Shown: positions 7,650 through 15,348, counted from the stretch's first letter. The stretch is 46,368 nt of DNA from Isoptericola sp. (GCA_031181105.1 JAPSLD010000003.1:1-46368), one strand, 5' to 3'. Notes: generated by a model from the letters alone, not told the origin. Translations and numbers: made by a program.

Positions 7650-8261
7650 ATGACCACCACACCGGCACCACCCACCTCCCCCTTCGACGACCAGCTCGCG
7701 TTCCGGCTGCTGCACCAGCGGATCGTCGTGCTCGGCAGCGAGATCGACGACGCCGTCGCCAACCGCGTGTGCGCACAGCTGCTCCTGCTGTCGGCCGAGG
7801 ACGCGGCGTCGGACATCGCCCTGTACGTCAACTCCCCCGGCGGCTCCGTGACCGCCGGTCTGGCCGTCTACGACACGATGCGGCTGCTGCCCAACGACGT
7901 CGCGACCGTCGGCTTCGGCTTCGCCGCGAGCATGGGACAGTTCCTGCTCACCGCCGGCACCAAGGGCAAGCGGTACGCCCTGCCGCACACGCGCGTGATG
8001 ATGCACCAGCCGTCGGCCGGGATCGGCGGCACCGCCGTCGACATCGCGATCCAGGCGGAGAACCTGGAGCACACCAAGCGCGTCATGCACGAGCTCATCG
8101 CCAAGCACACCGGCCGCACGGTCGAGCAGGTGGCCGCGGACTCCGACCGCGACCGCTGGTTCACGGCGAGCGAGGCCCTCGAGTACGGCATGGTCGACCG
8201 GATCGTGGAGTCCGTCGAGGACGTCCGCCCGTCCGCGACCGGCCGGAAGGCGGGGCTGTGA
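7650..8261 (+). CDS. clpP: ATP-dependent Clp protease proteolytic subunit (first of pair)
   Basis: This 203-residue serine peptidase assembles into the barrel that degrades substrates fed by a Clp ATPase. The catalytic triad is visible: Ser94 in FAASMGQF, His119 in VMMHQPS and Asp168 in DSDRDRWF. The NSPGG oxyanion-strand motif is at 61-65. The ATG at 7650 is used because earlier in-frame codons overlap the previous gene. The next clpP overlaps it as TGATG, so the two subunits are translationally coupled and probably form a mixed barrel. No clpX or tig is adjacent, so this is likely the second, conditionally expressed clpP pair, comparable to clpP3clpP4 in Streptomyces. Confidence 0.93.
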   Translation: MTTTPAPPTSPFDDQLAFRLLHQRIVVLGSEIDDAVANRVCAQLLLLSAEDAASDIALYVNSPGGSVTAGLAVYDTMRLLPNDVATVGFGFAASMGQFLLTAGTKGKRYALPHTRVMMHQPSAGIGGTAVDIAIQAENLEHTKRVMHELIAKHTGRTVEQVAADSDRDRWFTASEALEYGMVDRIVESVEDVRPSATGRKAGL

Positions 8262-8869
8262 TGGCCGGCTACACCATCCCCACGGTGCTGGAGAAGACCC
8301 CGCTCGGCGAGCGCGCCTACGACGTCTTCAGCCGCCTGCTGCGCGAGCGCATCATCTTCCTCGGCACGGAGATCGACGACGGCGTCGCGAACGTCGTCAT
8401 GGCCCAGCTGCTGCACCTCGAGTCCGAGGCGCCGGAGCAGGAGATCGGCCTGTACATCAACTCGCCGGGCGGGTCCGCGACCGCGATGACGGCGATCTAC
8501 GACACGATGCAGTTCGTCCGGTCCGAGGTCTCGACGATCTGCATGGGCCAGGCGGCGTCGGCGGCGGCCGTGCTGCTGGCCGCGGGAGCGCCCGGCAAGC
8601 GGTACGTGCTCGAGCACTCCCGGATCCTGCTGCACCAGCCGTCCGGGCAGGGGCAGGGCACGGTGTCCGACCTGGCGATCCAGGCCCGGGAGATCCTGCG
8701 GCTGCGCGCCGAGACGGAGGCCCTGCTGGCCCGGCACACGGGGCGCAGCGTCGAGCAGCTGCGGGCGGACACCGACCGCGACCTCGTGCTCTCCGCGCGC
8801 GAGGCGATCGAGTACGGCGTCGCGGACGCCGTCGTCGGATCCCGCAAGCTGTCGTCGGCGGCTGCCTGA
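8261..8869 (+). CDS. clpP: ATP-dependent Clp protease proteolytic subunit (second of pair)
   Basis: This 202-residue ClpP paralogue is about as long as its partner, with an intact triad: Ser100 in [10 protein letters not shown], His125 in ILLHQPS and Asp174 in DTDRDLVLS. The NSPGGSATA motif is at 67-75. The ATG at 8261 shares its A with the TGA of the first subunit. The N-terminal [10 protein letters not shown] stretch is typical of actinobacterial ClpP2-like subunits that contact the ATPase. Expression is probably controlled by the convergent PopR/ClgR-like activator through the box at 7579-7593. Confidence 0.93.
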   Translation: MAGYTIPTVLEKTPLGERAYDVFSRLLRERIIFLGTEIDDGVANVVMAQLLHLESEAPEQEIGLYINSPGGSATAMTAIYDTMQFVRSEVSTICMGQAASAAAVLLAAGAPGKRYVLEHSRILLHQPSGQGQGTVSDLAIQAREILRLRAETEALLARHTGRSVEQLRADTDRDLVLSAREAIEYGVADAVVGSRKLSSAAA

Positions 8870-8888
8870 GGACCGCGAGCCCCGCCGG

Positions 8889-8947
8889 CCGGTGGTCCTG
8901 GTTCGTCGCGCGATCCGCCCGAGGACGCGACGCACCAGGACCACCGG
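8889..8947. terminator. Bidirectional terminator between clpP and the clgR-like gene
   Basis: Two 22-bp arms (8889-8910 and 8926-8947) are reverse complements with one mismatch, around a 15-base loop. The hairpin lies in the 97-bp gap between two convergent genes and can serve both. There is no T-run. Confidence 0.75.
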
Positions 8948-8966
8948 GCTGCTGGGCGCGGCGCTG

Positions 8967-9332
8967 TCAGGCCGCCAGCGAGATCGCGTCGACGGCGGTC
9001 GTCGTCGAGCGCACGTACCGCACGCCCGCGGAGCGCTCGCCCGCGGAGCTCAGCACGCGCACGCCGCGCTGCTCGGCCGTGGCGGCGAGCGCGTCGTGCG
9101 CCTGGGCGACGAGGTCGACCAGCCGGATGCCCAGCGCTCCGCAGACGGCGGCGAGCACCTCGGACGACGCCTCCTTGCGCCCGCGCTCCACCTCGGACAG
9201 GTACGCGGTCGACATGCGGGCCGTGGCGGCCACCTCCTGCAGGGTCCTGCCCTGGCGCAGCCTCGCCCGGCGCAGGATCGAGCCGACGAGGTGCCGCAGC
9301 AGCGGCTCGCGCACTTCCGTCGCGTCGGTCAT
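8967..9332 (-). CDS. PopR/ClgR-like XRE-family transcriptional activator
   Basis: This 121-residue DNA-binding protein has an XRE helix-turn-helix at about residues 12-70: LRRARLRQGRTLQEVAATAR, then the recognition part MSTAYLSEVERGRKEASSE, closely resembling ClgR/PopR proteins that activate clp genes. The C-terminal 45 residues are less conserved and end in SLAA. A terminal Ala-Ala is the feature by which PopR is destroyed by ClpP1P2 in Streptomyces, so feedback proteolysis is likely. The ATG at 9332 overlaps the stop of the EamA gene by 4 bases. A PopR-type box at 9394-9410 and TAGCGT at 9345-9340 suggest its own, leaderless, autoregulated promoter. Confidence 0.85.
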   Translation of the reverse strand: MTDATEVREPLLRHLVGSILRRARLRQGRTLQEVAATARMSTAYLSEVERGRKEASSEVLAAVCGALGIRLVDLVAQAHDALAATAEQRGVRVLSSAGERSAGVRYVRSTTTAVDAISLAA

Positions 9333-10267
9333 GACGACGACGCTACCCCCGCCGCCGTCGCCGCGGCCCGCGGCGGCGTGCTCGGGGGTCTCGTTCTGCT
9401 ACGGGCAGAAGACGTGCTGCCCAGCAGCACCCCGACGACGACGAGGACCCCGCCGGCGAGCTCGCCGGCCGTCACCGTCTCCCCCAGGACGACCCACGCG
9501 GCCGACATCCCGAACACGGGCACGAGCATCGAGAACGGCGCCACCACACCGGCGGGGTGGCGCGTCATCAGCCACGTCCACAGGCCGGAGCCCACGACCG
9601 TGCCGAGCACCACGGTGTACGCCAGGCCCACGAGCGCGCCGGCGGCGCCCGGCGCACCGAGGCCGGTCAGCGACGCCGCGATCGCCTCCGGACCCTCGAC
9701 GAGCAGCGAGACCCCGAGCATCGGCAGAGGCGGTACCACCGACATCCACAGTGTCAGGCGCAGCGGGTTCTGCGGACGCGCCTGCCGGTTGCAGACGTTG
9801 CCGAGCGCCCAGCCGAACGCTCCGGCGAGCGTGAGCAGGAACGGCAGCAGCGCCGCGTGCTCGGCACGCTGCCAGCCGACGACGGCGAGCCCGCCGACCG
9901 CGACGAGGATCCCGGCGACCTGCCGCGGGCCGACGCGCTCCCGCAGGACCGTCGCCCCGAGCAGGACCGTGAACGGACCGGACGCCTGCAGCACGAGCGA
10001 CGCGAGACCGGCCGGCATGCCCGTCGCCATGCCCCAGTAGAGGAACGTGAACTGCAGGACGCCGAACCCGAGCCCGTAGCCGACGAGCCACCGCGCCGGG
10101 ACCTGCGGGCGGGGGACGAGGAGCACCGTCGGCACGGCGAGGAGCGCGAACCGCAGCGCGACGAGGAACATCGGCGGGAAGTGGCCCAGGGACGCGTCGA
10201 TCGCGACGAAGTTCACGCCCCACAGGAGGGCGACGACGACGGCGAGGAGTCGGTGGCGGCTCGGCAT
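9329..10267 (-). CDS. EamA/DMT-family metabolite exporter
   Basis: This 312-residue inner-membrane protein has ten predicted helices arranged as two EamA repeats. The first repeat starts with LLAVVVALLWGVNFVAI and includes the VLQASGPFTVLLGATVLRERV hairpin. The second ends with FSMLVPVFGMSAAWVVLGE. Members export amino acids or other small metabolites. The start at 10267 is preferred over an in-frame codon at 10303 that would run into the operator. The last about 28 residues are a low-complexity Ser/Arg/Pro tail that overlaps the control region of the next gene, with which it shares an ATGA junction. Divergent from a LysR regulator that probably controls it. Confidence 0.9.
   Translation of the reverse strand: MPSRHRLLAVVVALLWGVNFVAIDASLGHFPPMFLVALRFALLAVPTVLLVPRPQVPARWLVGYGLGFGVLQFTFLYWGMATGMPAGLASLVLQASGPFTVLLGATVLRERVGPRQVAGILVAVGGLAVVGWQRAEHAALLPFLLTLAGAFGWALGNVCNRQARPQNPLRLTLWMSVVPPLPMLGVSLLVEGPEAIAASLTGLGAPGAAGALVGLAYTVVLGTVVGSGLWTWLMTRHPAGVVAPFSMLVPVFGMSAAWVVLGETVTAGELAGGVLVVVGVLLGSTSSARSRTRPPSTPPRAAATAAGVASSS
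9340..9410 (-). promoter_or_regulatory. Putative autoregulatory box and leaderless promoter of the clgR-like gene
   Basis: TTCTGCT-ACG-GGCAGAA (9394-9410) differs from the box before clpP by one base in the inner 15 bp. Its near edge is 62 bp from the ATG at 9332, matching the 57 bp for clpP. TAGCGT (9345-9340) ends 7 bp before the ATG, the spacing expected for a leaderless transcript. The box lies inside the EamA reading frame. Confidence 0.55.
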
Positions 10268-10290
10268 GCGTCCATGCTCGAACCGGCCGA

Positions 10291-10321
10291 CGATGAAGCA
10301 CAAGCGAAAGTTGCTTCATCG
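10291..10321. promoter_or_regulatory. LysR-type operator between eamA-like and lysR-like genes
   Basis: CGATGAAGCA (10291-10300) and TGCTTCATCG (10312-10321) are perfect 10-bp inverted repeats separated by 11 bp. They lie in the 72-bp gap between the divergent genes and are the obvious site for the LysR regulator. TAGGCT (about 10328-10333) is a plausible -10 element for the regulator gene. Confidence 0.65.
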
Positions 10322-10339
10322 ACCTTGTAGGCTGCCTGC

Positions 10340-11281
10340 ATGGACTTCCGGCACCTCGAGCTGGTGCGCGAGCTCGCCGACCGCGGCAGCGTCAGCGCCG
10401 TCGCCGCGGCGACGCACCGGACGCCGTCCGCCGTCTCGCAGCAGCTCAAGACGGCGCAGCGCGAGGCCGGCGTGCCGCTGGTCGAGCCCGCCGGGCGCGG
10501 GCTGCGGCTCACCGACGCGGGCCGGCTGCTCGCCGAGGGCGGGGCGGAGGTCGCCGCAGCCCTCGAACGGGTGCAGGCGCGGTGGGACGCGTTCCGGGGT
10601 GCGCCGTCCGGCACCGTGTCCGTGGCCGCGCTCCCGAGCGCGGCCACGTTCCTGCTCCCGGCCGTGATGCGGGAGCTCGCCGACGGCGCGATCACGCTCC
10701 GCTGCACCGACGTCGATCTCGCCGAGGCCGAGTACGCCGCGCTGACCGCCGACCACGACGTCGTGATCGCCCACAGCCTCACCAGCGTGCGCCCCGCCGG
10801 GACCGACGGGCTCACCGTCGTGCCGCTCGTCCGCGAGCCGCTCGACATCGCGATGGCCGCCGACCACCCGCTCGCGGGCCGGGAGCTCGTGCGCCCGGAG
10901 GACCTCGTCGACCGCGCATGGATCGGCGTCCCCCGCGGCTACCCGTTCGACACCGTGCTGCAGGCGGTCGAGCGGGCGACCGGTGCGCAGCTCGACGTCA
11001 CGCAGCGGCTGCGCGACAACCGGCTGATCGAGGCGCTCGTGGCGGCGTCGGACCGGATCGCCGTGCTGCCCCGGTTCACGACGCCGGTGGGCGCGGGACT
11101 CGTCCTGCGCGAGCTGCGCGGCGTGGCCTCGGCCCGCCACGTCTCCGCCGTCCTGCGCCCGGACCGCGCCGAGCGGGCGGCCGTCAGGCGCGTGCTCGCG
11201 GCGCTCGAGCGCGCCGCCGCGGAGGTCGCGGGGCGCCACGTGCCCCCGCCCGGGTTCGAACCGGGACTGGACCGGGTTTAA
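10340..11281 (+). CDS. LysR-family transcriptional regulator
   Basis: This 313-residue regulator has an N-terminal winged HTH (residues 1-62: MDFRHLELVRELADRGSVSA, then AVSQQLKTAQREAGVPLVE). A periplasmic-binding-protein-like effector domain starts near residue 85 (GTVSVAALPSAATFLLPA). It is divergent from the EamA exporter across a 72-bp gap holding a perfect inverted repeat, so it probably controls exporter expression in response to a metabolite. The last about 14 codons are antisense to a tRNA gene, and the TAA stop (11279-11281) is formed by the tRNA anticodon loop. The C-terminal tail is therefore probably not under normal protein selection. Confidence 0.88.
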   Translation: MDFRHLELVRELADRGSVSAVAAATHRTPSAVSQQLKTAQREAGVPLVEPAGRGLRLTDAGRLLAEGGAEVAAALERVQARWDAFRGAPSGTVSVAALPSAATFLLPAVMRELADGAITLRCTDVDLAEAEYAALTADHDVVIAHSLTSVRPAGTDGLTVVPLVREPLDIAMAADHPLAGRELVRPEDLVDRAWIGVPRGYPFDTVLQAVERATGAQLDVTQRLRDNRLIEALVAASDRIAVLPRFTTPVGAGLVLRELRGVASARHVSAVLRPDRAERAAVRRVLAALERAAAEVAGRHVPPPGFEPGLDRV

Positions 11282-11314
11282 GCCGGCTGCCTCTGCCAGT
11301 TGGGCTACGGGGGC
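11241..11314 (-). tRNA. tRNA with UAA anticodon, class I fold (atypical tRNA-Leu)
   Basis: On the minus strand 11314 to 11241 folds as a cloverleaf. The acceptor stem GCCCCCG/CGGGGGC is perfect. The anticodon stem GCCGG/CCGGT has one G-U pair and the loop is CTTAAAC. The T-arm is CCCGG-TTCGAAC-CCGGG and the discriminator base is A; CCA is not encoded. The anticodon TAA would read UUA (Leu). Bacterial tRNA-Leu normally has a long variable arm; here the variable region is only five bases. The D-stem has only 3 clear pairs and one extra base (GCCC...GAGGC). It is a strong tRNA-like gene but with an uncertain amino-acid identity. It overlaps the lysR 3' end in antisense. Confidence 0.75.
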
Positions 11315-11324
11315 CACCTGCCGG

Positions 11325-11422
11325 GACGCCACGGGCGGCCCCGCTCGGCACGCCCGGACCCGCCCGGCACCTCACGGTACCGACCGAGACCTCGGCTGCC
11401 GGACGAGGCCGCCCGTGGCGTC
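11325..11422. repeat. 16-bp perfect inverted repeat between ndh and the tRNA
   Basis: GACGCCACGGGCGGCC at 11325-11340 is an exact reverse complement of bases 11407-11422, with a 66-bp interior that itself contains the palindrome CGGTACCG. It fills the gap between the NADH dehydrogenase stop (11434) and the tRNA 5' end. It may end ndh transcription; the long loop is unusual for that. Confidence 0.6.
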
Positions 11423-11433
11423 GTCGAGCCGGT

Positions 11434-12885
11434 TCAGCCCTTCGACGACTGGTCGGCCGAGGACCACGCCTTCTGCTCGACCTTGACGTTCGCCTCCTTG
11501 GGAGGCACCGACGCCTTGCGGAACTCCTCGCGGGGGTCGTGCAGCGAGCCGAGCGAGACGATCTCGCGGCCCATGAGGAACTGGCCGGTCCAGCCCACGA
11601 GGATGCGGAACTTGCGGTTGACCGTCGGCATCGCCATGAGGTGGTAGCCGCGGTGCGCGAGCCACGCGAGCGTGCCCTTGAGCTTGAGGAAGCCGAACAG
11701 CTCCGCGACGCCCTTGTACATGCCGAGCGACGCGACGACGCCGAGGCTCTCGTGCTTGTACTCCTCGGGCTGCTCGCCCTTGAGGATCGCGACCATGTTG
11801 TCGGCGAGCTGCTTGGCCTCGCGGATCGCGTGCTGCGCGTTCGGGGGGCAGAACTGGCCGGGGTTCAGCACGTCCGGCACGGCGGCGCAGTCGCCGGCGG
11901 CCCAGGCGTCGGGGACGATCTCGCCGTCCTCCGTGGCGACCTGCAGCGTCGGCTTGACCGTGACGCGGCCGAGGCGCTCGTACGGCAGGTCGGACGACTC
12001 CTTGATCACCGGGTTCGCCTTGACGCCCGCGGTCCACACGATGGTGTCGGAGTCGAACTCGACGCCGGTCGAGGTGACGACGTGGCCGTCGACGCACGAG
12101 TTGAGGAACGTGTTGAGGTGGAACTCGATGCCGCGCTTCTTCATCTCCTCGAGCGCCCACCGGCCCATGGGCTCGGTGACCTCGGGCAGGATGCGGCCGC
12201 TGCCCTCGATCATGACGAAACGCAGGTCGCCCGGCTCGATCGTCGGGTAGTTGCGGGTGGCGTAGCGCGCCATGTCCTCGATCTCGGCGAGCGCCTCGAT
12301 GCCGGCGAAGCCGCCGCCCACGAACGTGAACGTCAGCATGCGCTTGCGGGCCTCGGCGTCCCACGTGGACGACGCGACGTCCATCCGGTTCAGGACGTGG
12401 TTGCGGACCGCGATGGCCTCCTCCACGTTCTTGAAGCCGATCGCGTTCTCCGCCAGGCCGGGGATCGGCAGGGTGCGCGAGACCGAGCCGAGGCCGACGA
12501 CGAGCTGGTCGTAGGAGACCTCGTAGTCCGGGCCCTCCTCGGGGCGGATCGTGACCTTCTTGTCGCCGTGGGCGATGTTGACGACCTTGCCCTGGAGCAC
12601 GTCGACGCCCTTGAGCGCGAGGCGGTGCGGCGCGACGACGTCGCGCGCGTCGATCGAGCCGGCGCCGGCCTCCGGCAGGAACGGTGCGTACGTCATGTAC
12701 GGCCGCGGGTCGACGACGACGATCGCCGCCTCCTTCTTGCCCAGCTTGCGGCGCAGGCGGCGCGCCACGTACAGGCCGACCGAACCGCCTCCGAGCACCA
12801 CGACGCGGGGAACCTTGCGGGGGCGGGGCGTGCGCGCCGGCGCGTCCTGGGCACGGCTCAGCACGGACACATCGTTCTCAGGCAT
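11434..12885 (-). CDS. ndh: Type II NADH dehydrogenase (NAD(P)/FAD-dependent oxidoreductase)
   Basis: This 483-residue peripheral membrane flavoprotein oxidises NADH and reduces quinone without pumping protons. The FAD-binding Rossmann motif is VVVLGGGSVGLYVARRL (about 29-45) and the NAD-binding one is FTFVGGGFAGIEALAE. The second FAD motif with the conserved Asp is PDAWAAGDCAAVPD. A C-terminal amphipathic region (AHRGYHLMAMPTVNRK, then GWTGQFLMGREIVSLGS) likely docks it to the membrane. The ATG at 12885 is chosen over a codon at 12930 because the extra residues are low-complexity. It is followed by the atypical tRNA on the same strand. Confidence 0.9.
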   Translation of the reverse strand: MPENDVSVLSRAQDAPARTPRPRKVPRVVVLGGGSVGLYVARRLRRKLGKKEAAIVVVDPRPYMTYAPFLPEAGAGSIDARDVVAPHRLALKGVDVLQGKVVNIAHGDKKVTIRPEEGPDYEVSYDQLVVGLGSVSRTLPIPGLAENAIGFKNVEEAIAVRNHVLNRMDVASSTWDAEARKRMLTFTFVGGGFAGIEALAEIEDMARYATRNYPTIEPGDLRFVMIEGSGRILPEVTEPMGRWALEEMKKRGIEFHLNTFLNSCVDGHVVTSTGVEFDSDTIVWTAGVKANPVIKESSDLPYERLGRVTVKPTLQVATEDGEIVPDAWAAGDCAAVPDVLNPGQFCPPNAQHAIREAKQLADNMVAILKGEQPEEYKHESLGVVASLGMYKGVAELFGFLKLKGTLAWLAHRGYHLMAMPTVNRKFRILVGWTGQFLMGREIVSLGSLHDPREEFRKASVPPKEANVKVEQKAWSSADQSSKG

Positions 12886-12948
12886 GGGTCCCAGTCTACG
12901 ACCGCCGCGGGGCCACGCTCCCCGGGGCACCGGTGGGCGAGACCGACG

Positions 12949-13905
12949 TCACGCGACGGAGAGCGCGATGCCGTCGAGGATGTCGGTCTCGCTCGTCACG
13001 ACCTCGGTGAGGTGCCCGCCGGCGGCCGCGACCTCGTCGCGCACGCGGGCGACGACCTCCGACCACACGAGCGCGCCCGCCCCGATGACGTCGGCGCGCC
13101 CGGGGTGCATGAAGCCCAGCGCGAGCCGCTGCTCGCGCGTGCGGTGCAGGAGGTCGTCGCACGCGGCGAGAGCCTCGTCCGGTGCGAGCGTCGCGCCGTG
13201 CACCCGCTCCCGCTGGTAGGCGGGCAGCCCGAGCGCGTGGGCGGTCACGGTCGTGATCGAGCCAGCGAGCCCGACGAGCGTGGCGGTCCTGCCCAGGGGC
13301 ACGACGGCGGCCGCCGCGTCGAGCGCCGCCCGCACGTCGGCGCGCGCCGCGGCGACCTCCTCGCCGGTGGGAGGGTCGGACGACAGGTGCCGCTCGGTGA
13401 GCCGGACGGAGCCGACGTCGAGCGACAGGGCCGCGTCCGGCGTCGTCGTCCCGAGCACGAGCTCGGTGGAGCCGCCGCCCAGGTCGACGACGAGGTAGGG
13501 GGCGCGGTGCTGGGTGGCCGTGCCGCTCGTCGCGCCGGTGAAGGACAGCAGCGCCTCCTCGTCCCCGGAGACGACCTCGGGCTCGACGCCCACGGCGTCG
13601 AGGACCCCGTCGCGGAAGACGTCACGGTTGCGCGCGTCGCGGGTGGCCGACGTCGCGACGAACCGCACGCGCGTCGCGCCGAGCTCCGCGATGACCCGCG
13701 CGTACTCGCGCGACGCGGCCAGCGTGCGCTCCAGGGCCTCGGGCGCGAGCTCGCCCGTGCGGTCGACGCCCTGCCCGAGCCGGACGACCTGCGTCCGCCG
13801 GTCGACCTCGTGCAGCGTCCCGTCGGAGACGTCGGCCACGAGGAGGCGGATGGAGTTGGTGCCGCAGTCGATGGCGGCGACCCGCCGGGTGGAGCTCGAT
13901 GTCAC
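12949..13905 (-). CDS. Ppx/GppA-family exopolyphosphatase/guanosine pentaphosphatase
   Basis: This 318-residue enzyme of the ASKHA phosphotransferase fold hydrolyses polyphosphate or pppGpp. It has the phosphate-1 motif AAIDCGTNSIRLLVAD at the N terminus, the conserved TSATRDARNRD segment and EVVSGDEEALLSF. The phosphate-2 motif is LVVDLGGGSTELVLG and the adenosine-type motif GLAGSITTVTAHALGL. It is the short form, about 310 residues, that is usual in actinobacteria. It lies directly downstream of DUF501 and FtsB in the order typical for this group, with a 37-bp gap to DUF501, so co-transcription is likely. Confidence 0.92.
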   Translation of the reverse strand: MTSSSTRRVAAIDCGTNSIRLLVADVSDGTLHEVDRRTQVVRLGQGVDRTGELAPEALERTLAASREYARVIAELGATRVRFVATSATRDARNRDVFRDGVLDAVGVEPEVVSGDEEALLSFTGATSGTATQHRAPYLVVDLGGGSTELVLGTTTPDAALSLDVGSVRLTERHLSSDPPTGEEVAAARADVRAALDAAAAVVPLGRTATLVGLAGSITTVTAHALGLPAYQRERVHGATLAPDEALAACDDLLHRTREQRLALGFMHPGRADVIGAGALVWSEVVARVRDEVAAAGGHLTEVVTSETDILDGIALSVA

Positions 13906-13942
13906 GGGCCCACCCTCTCATCGCGGAGCGGCACGGCGCGCG

Positions 13943-14470
13943 TCAGCAGGTGCAGCGGTCGGGACGCCACTCGTCGCGGACCCGCTCGAGCGCCTCGTCG
14001 CCGAGCGGGTTCACGCCGGGGCCGGCCGCGAGCGCGTGGCCCATGAGCACATGGACGCACTTGACGCGCGTGGGCATGCCGCCGGCGGAGATGCCGTCGA
14101 TCTCCTGGACGTGCCCGAGCTGCTCGCGCTGCGCGAGGTAGTGCTCGTGGGCGCGGCGGTACGCGGCCGCCAGCTCCGGGTCCTCGCCGAGGCGGGCGGT
14201 CATCTCCTTCATGACGCCCTGGGCCTCGAGCCGCGACGCCGCGGCCACCGCGCCGGGGTGCGTCAGGTAGAACGTCGTCGGGAACGGCGTGCCGTCGGGC
14301 AGCCGCGGCGCCGTGCGGACGACGAGGGGACGCCCGCAGACGCAGCGCGCGGCGACGCCGACGACTCCGCGCGGCGTCCGGCCGAGCTGCTCGGCGAGCA
14401 CCTCGAGGTCGTGCTCGGTCACGGCGGTCGGGTCGTCGGCACGCTCGGCGGCGGGGGTCGGTCGGGTCAC
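13943..14470 (-). CDS. DUF501 domain protein
   Basis: This 175-residue conserved actinobacterial protein is found between the septum-formation gene and ppx in many genomes; its molecular function is not established. Visible features are the Cys pair CVCG at about residue 43, the TTFYLTHP motif, and the C-terminal GGMPTRVKCVHVLMGHALAAG followed by WRPDRCTC. The conserved Cys/His residues could bind a metal. The GTG at 14470 is used: GGGGAG lies about 10 bases upstream and conservation starts within the first 20 codons. Confidence 0.85.
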   Translation of the reverse strand: MTRPTPAAERADDPTAVTEHDLEVLAEQLGRTPRGVVGVAARCVCGRPLVVRTAPRLPDGTPFPTTFYLTHPGAVAAASRLEAQGVMKEMTARLGEDPELAAAYRRAHEHYLAQREQLGHVQEIDGISAGGMPTRVKCVHVLMGHALAAGPGVNPLGDEALERVRDEWRPDRCTC

Positions 14471-14517
14471 CCGCTCATTCTCCCCGATCGCGTCACCCGC
14501 CCGCCGACGACCGCTGC

Positions 14518-15198
14518 TCAGCCGCCGTCGCCGGCGGACGGGGCGGGGCTCGACGTCGGGCCGCCGCCGGCGGGCTCCTCGCCGTCGCCGGCCTCCGGCG
14601 ACGGCGACGGGCCGTCCGCGACCTGCACCGACTCCCACACCGACTGGAACCACGGCACGTCCGAGGTCGGGTCCGTGCCGACCGGTCCGGCGTCGACGGC
14701 CTCGCCGGTCAGGGGGTCGAGGTCCTCGACGACGGTGTCGGCGTCGAGCGTGCGCCAGACCTTGTCCCCCGGGAACACGAACTGCAGCCGCGAGCGCGCC
14801 TGCTCGACGACGTAGGTGCGGTCCTCCCAGCGTGCGAGCTCCACCTCGAGCCGGTCCCGCTCGGCCTCGTGGCGCGCGAGCTCGGCGCGCAGCCGGTCGA
14901 TCTCCGCGGACTGCTGGACGGCGCCGCGCACCGTCGGCAGCAGCAGGACCAGCGCGAGCAGCACGACCACCGACAGGACGATGACCCGGACAGTCAGGAC
15001 CTCGGGCAGCACGAGCCCGTACCGGCTGCGCCTGCGCTCCTCGCGCGCGGGCCCGGCCGGGCGCCGCGGCGGGCGGGGTGCGGTCGGCCGCGTGCCCGTC
15101 GACGTGCCGCCCGCCGACGAGCCGGCCGTGCCGCGCGCACCCGACGGGCGGGACGCAGGGCGGCGGGACGACGGCGCGGCGGGTCGGCGGGAGGGCAC
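14518..15198 (-). CDS. FtsB/DivIC-type septum formation initiator
   Basis: This 226-residue bitopic membrane protein has a basic, Ser/Pro/Arg-rich cytoplasmic N terminus (1-65), one transmembrane helix (VRVIVLSVVVLLALVLLLP, about 71-89) and a coiled coil (about 95-125: AEIDRLRAELARHEAERDRL). The conserved short domain YVVEQARSRLQFVFPGDKVW follows. The extracytoplasmic tail is long, acidic and Gly/Pro/Ser-rich, ending in GDGG. It would act in the FtsBLQ complex that activates septal peptidoglycan synthesis. The neighbours eno and DUF501 fit the usual actinobacterial arrangement. Confidence 0.88.
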   Translation of the reverse strand: MPSRRPAAPSSRRPASRPSGARGTAGSSAGGTSTGTRPTAPRPPRRPAGPAREERRRSRYGLVLPEVLTVRVIVLSVVVLLALVLLLPTVRGAVQQSAEIDRLRAELARHEAERDRLEVELARWEDRTYVVEQARSRLQFVFPGDKVWRTLDADTVVEDLDPLTGEAVDAGPVGTDPTSDVPWFQSVWESVQVADGPSPSPEAGDGEEPAGGGPTSSPAPSAGDGG

Positions 15199-15260
15199 GT
15201 CCCGATTGTGCCGACCCCGACCGCCCGGGTGGTGGACCGCCGTCGGCGCGCCACGGGCGA

Positions 15261-15340
15261 GCGCGCGCTACCTCGGCGCATCCCGCGCTACCTCGGCGCA
15301 TCCCGCGCTACCTCGGCGTAGGACGCGCTACCTCGGCGGG
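15261..15340 (+). repeat. Four tandem copies of the 20-bp intergenic unit (second locus)
   Basis: Four copies with an exact 20-bp period share the core CGCGCTACCTCGGCG; the flanking five bases vary (CATCC, TAGGA). It is the same unit as the array at 2181-2300, here in the opposite orientation relative to the plus strand. As at the first locus, it lies between the 3' end of one minus-strand gene (eno) and the 5' end of the next (ftsB-like). Confidence 0.9.
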
Positions 15341-15348
15341 TGGACGGC

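Noticed and set aside
11241-11314. Ordinary tRNA-Leu
   Set aside because: The anticodon is UAA, but the long variable arm that defines bacterial tRNA-Leu is missing.
10582-14046. Long plus-strand frame running through lysR, tRNA, ndh and ppx
   Set aside because: It is an out-of-frame shadow of recognised genes with no recognisable domain.
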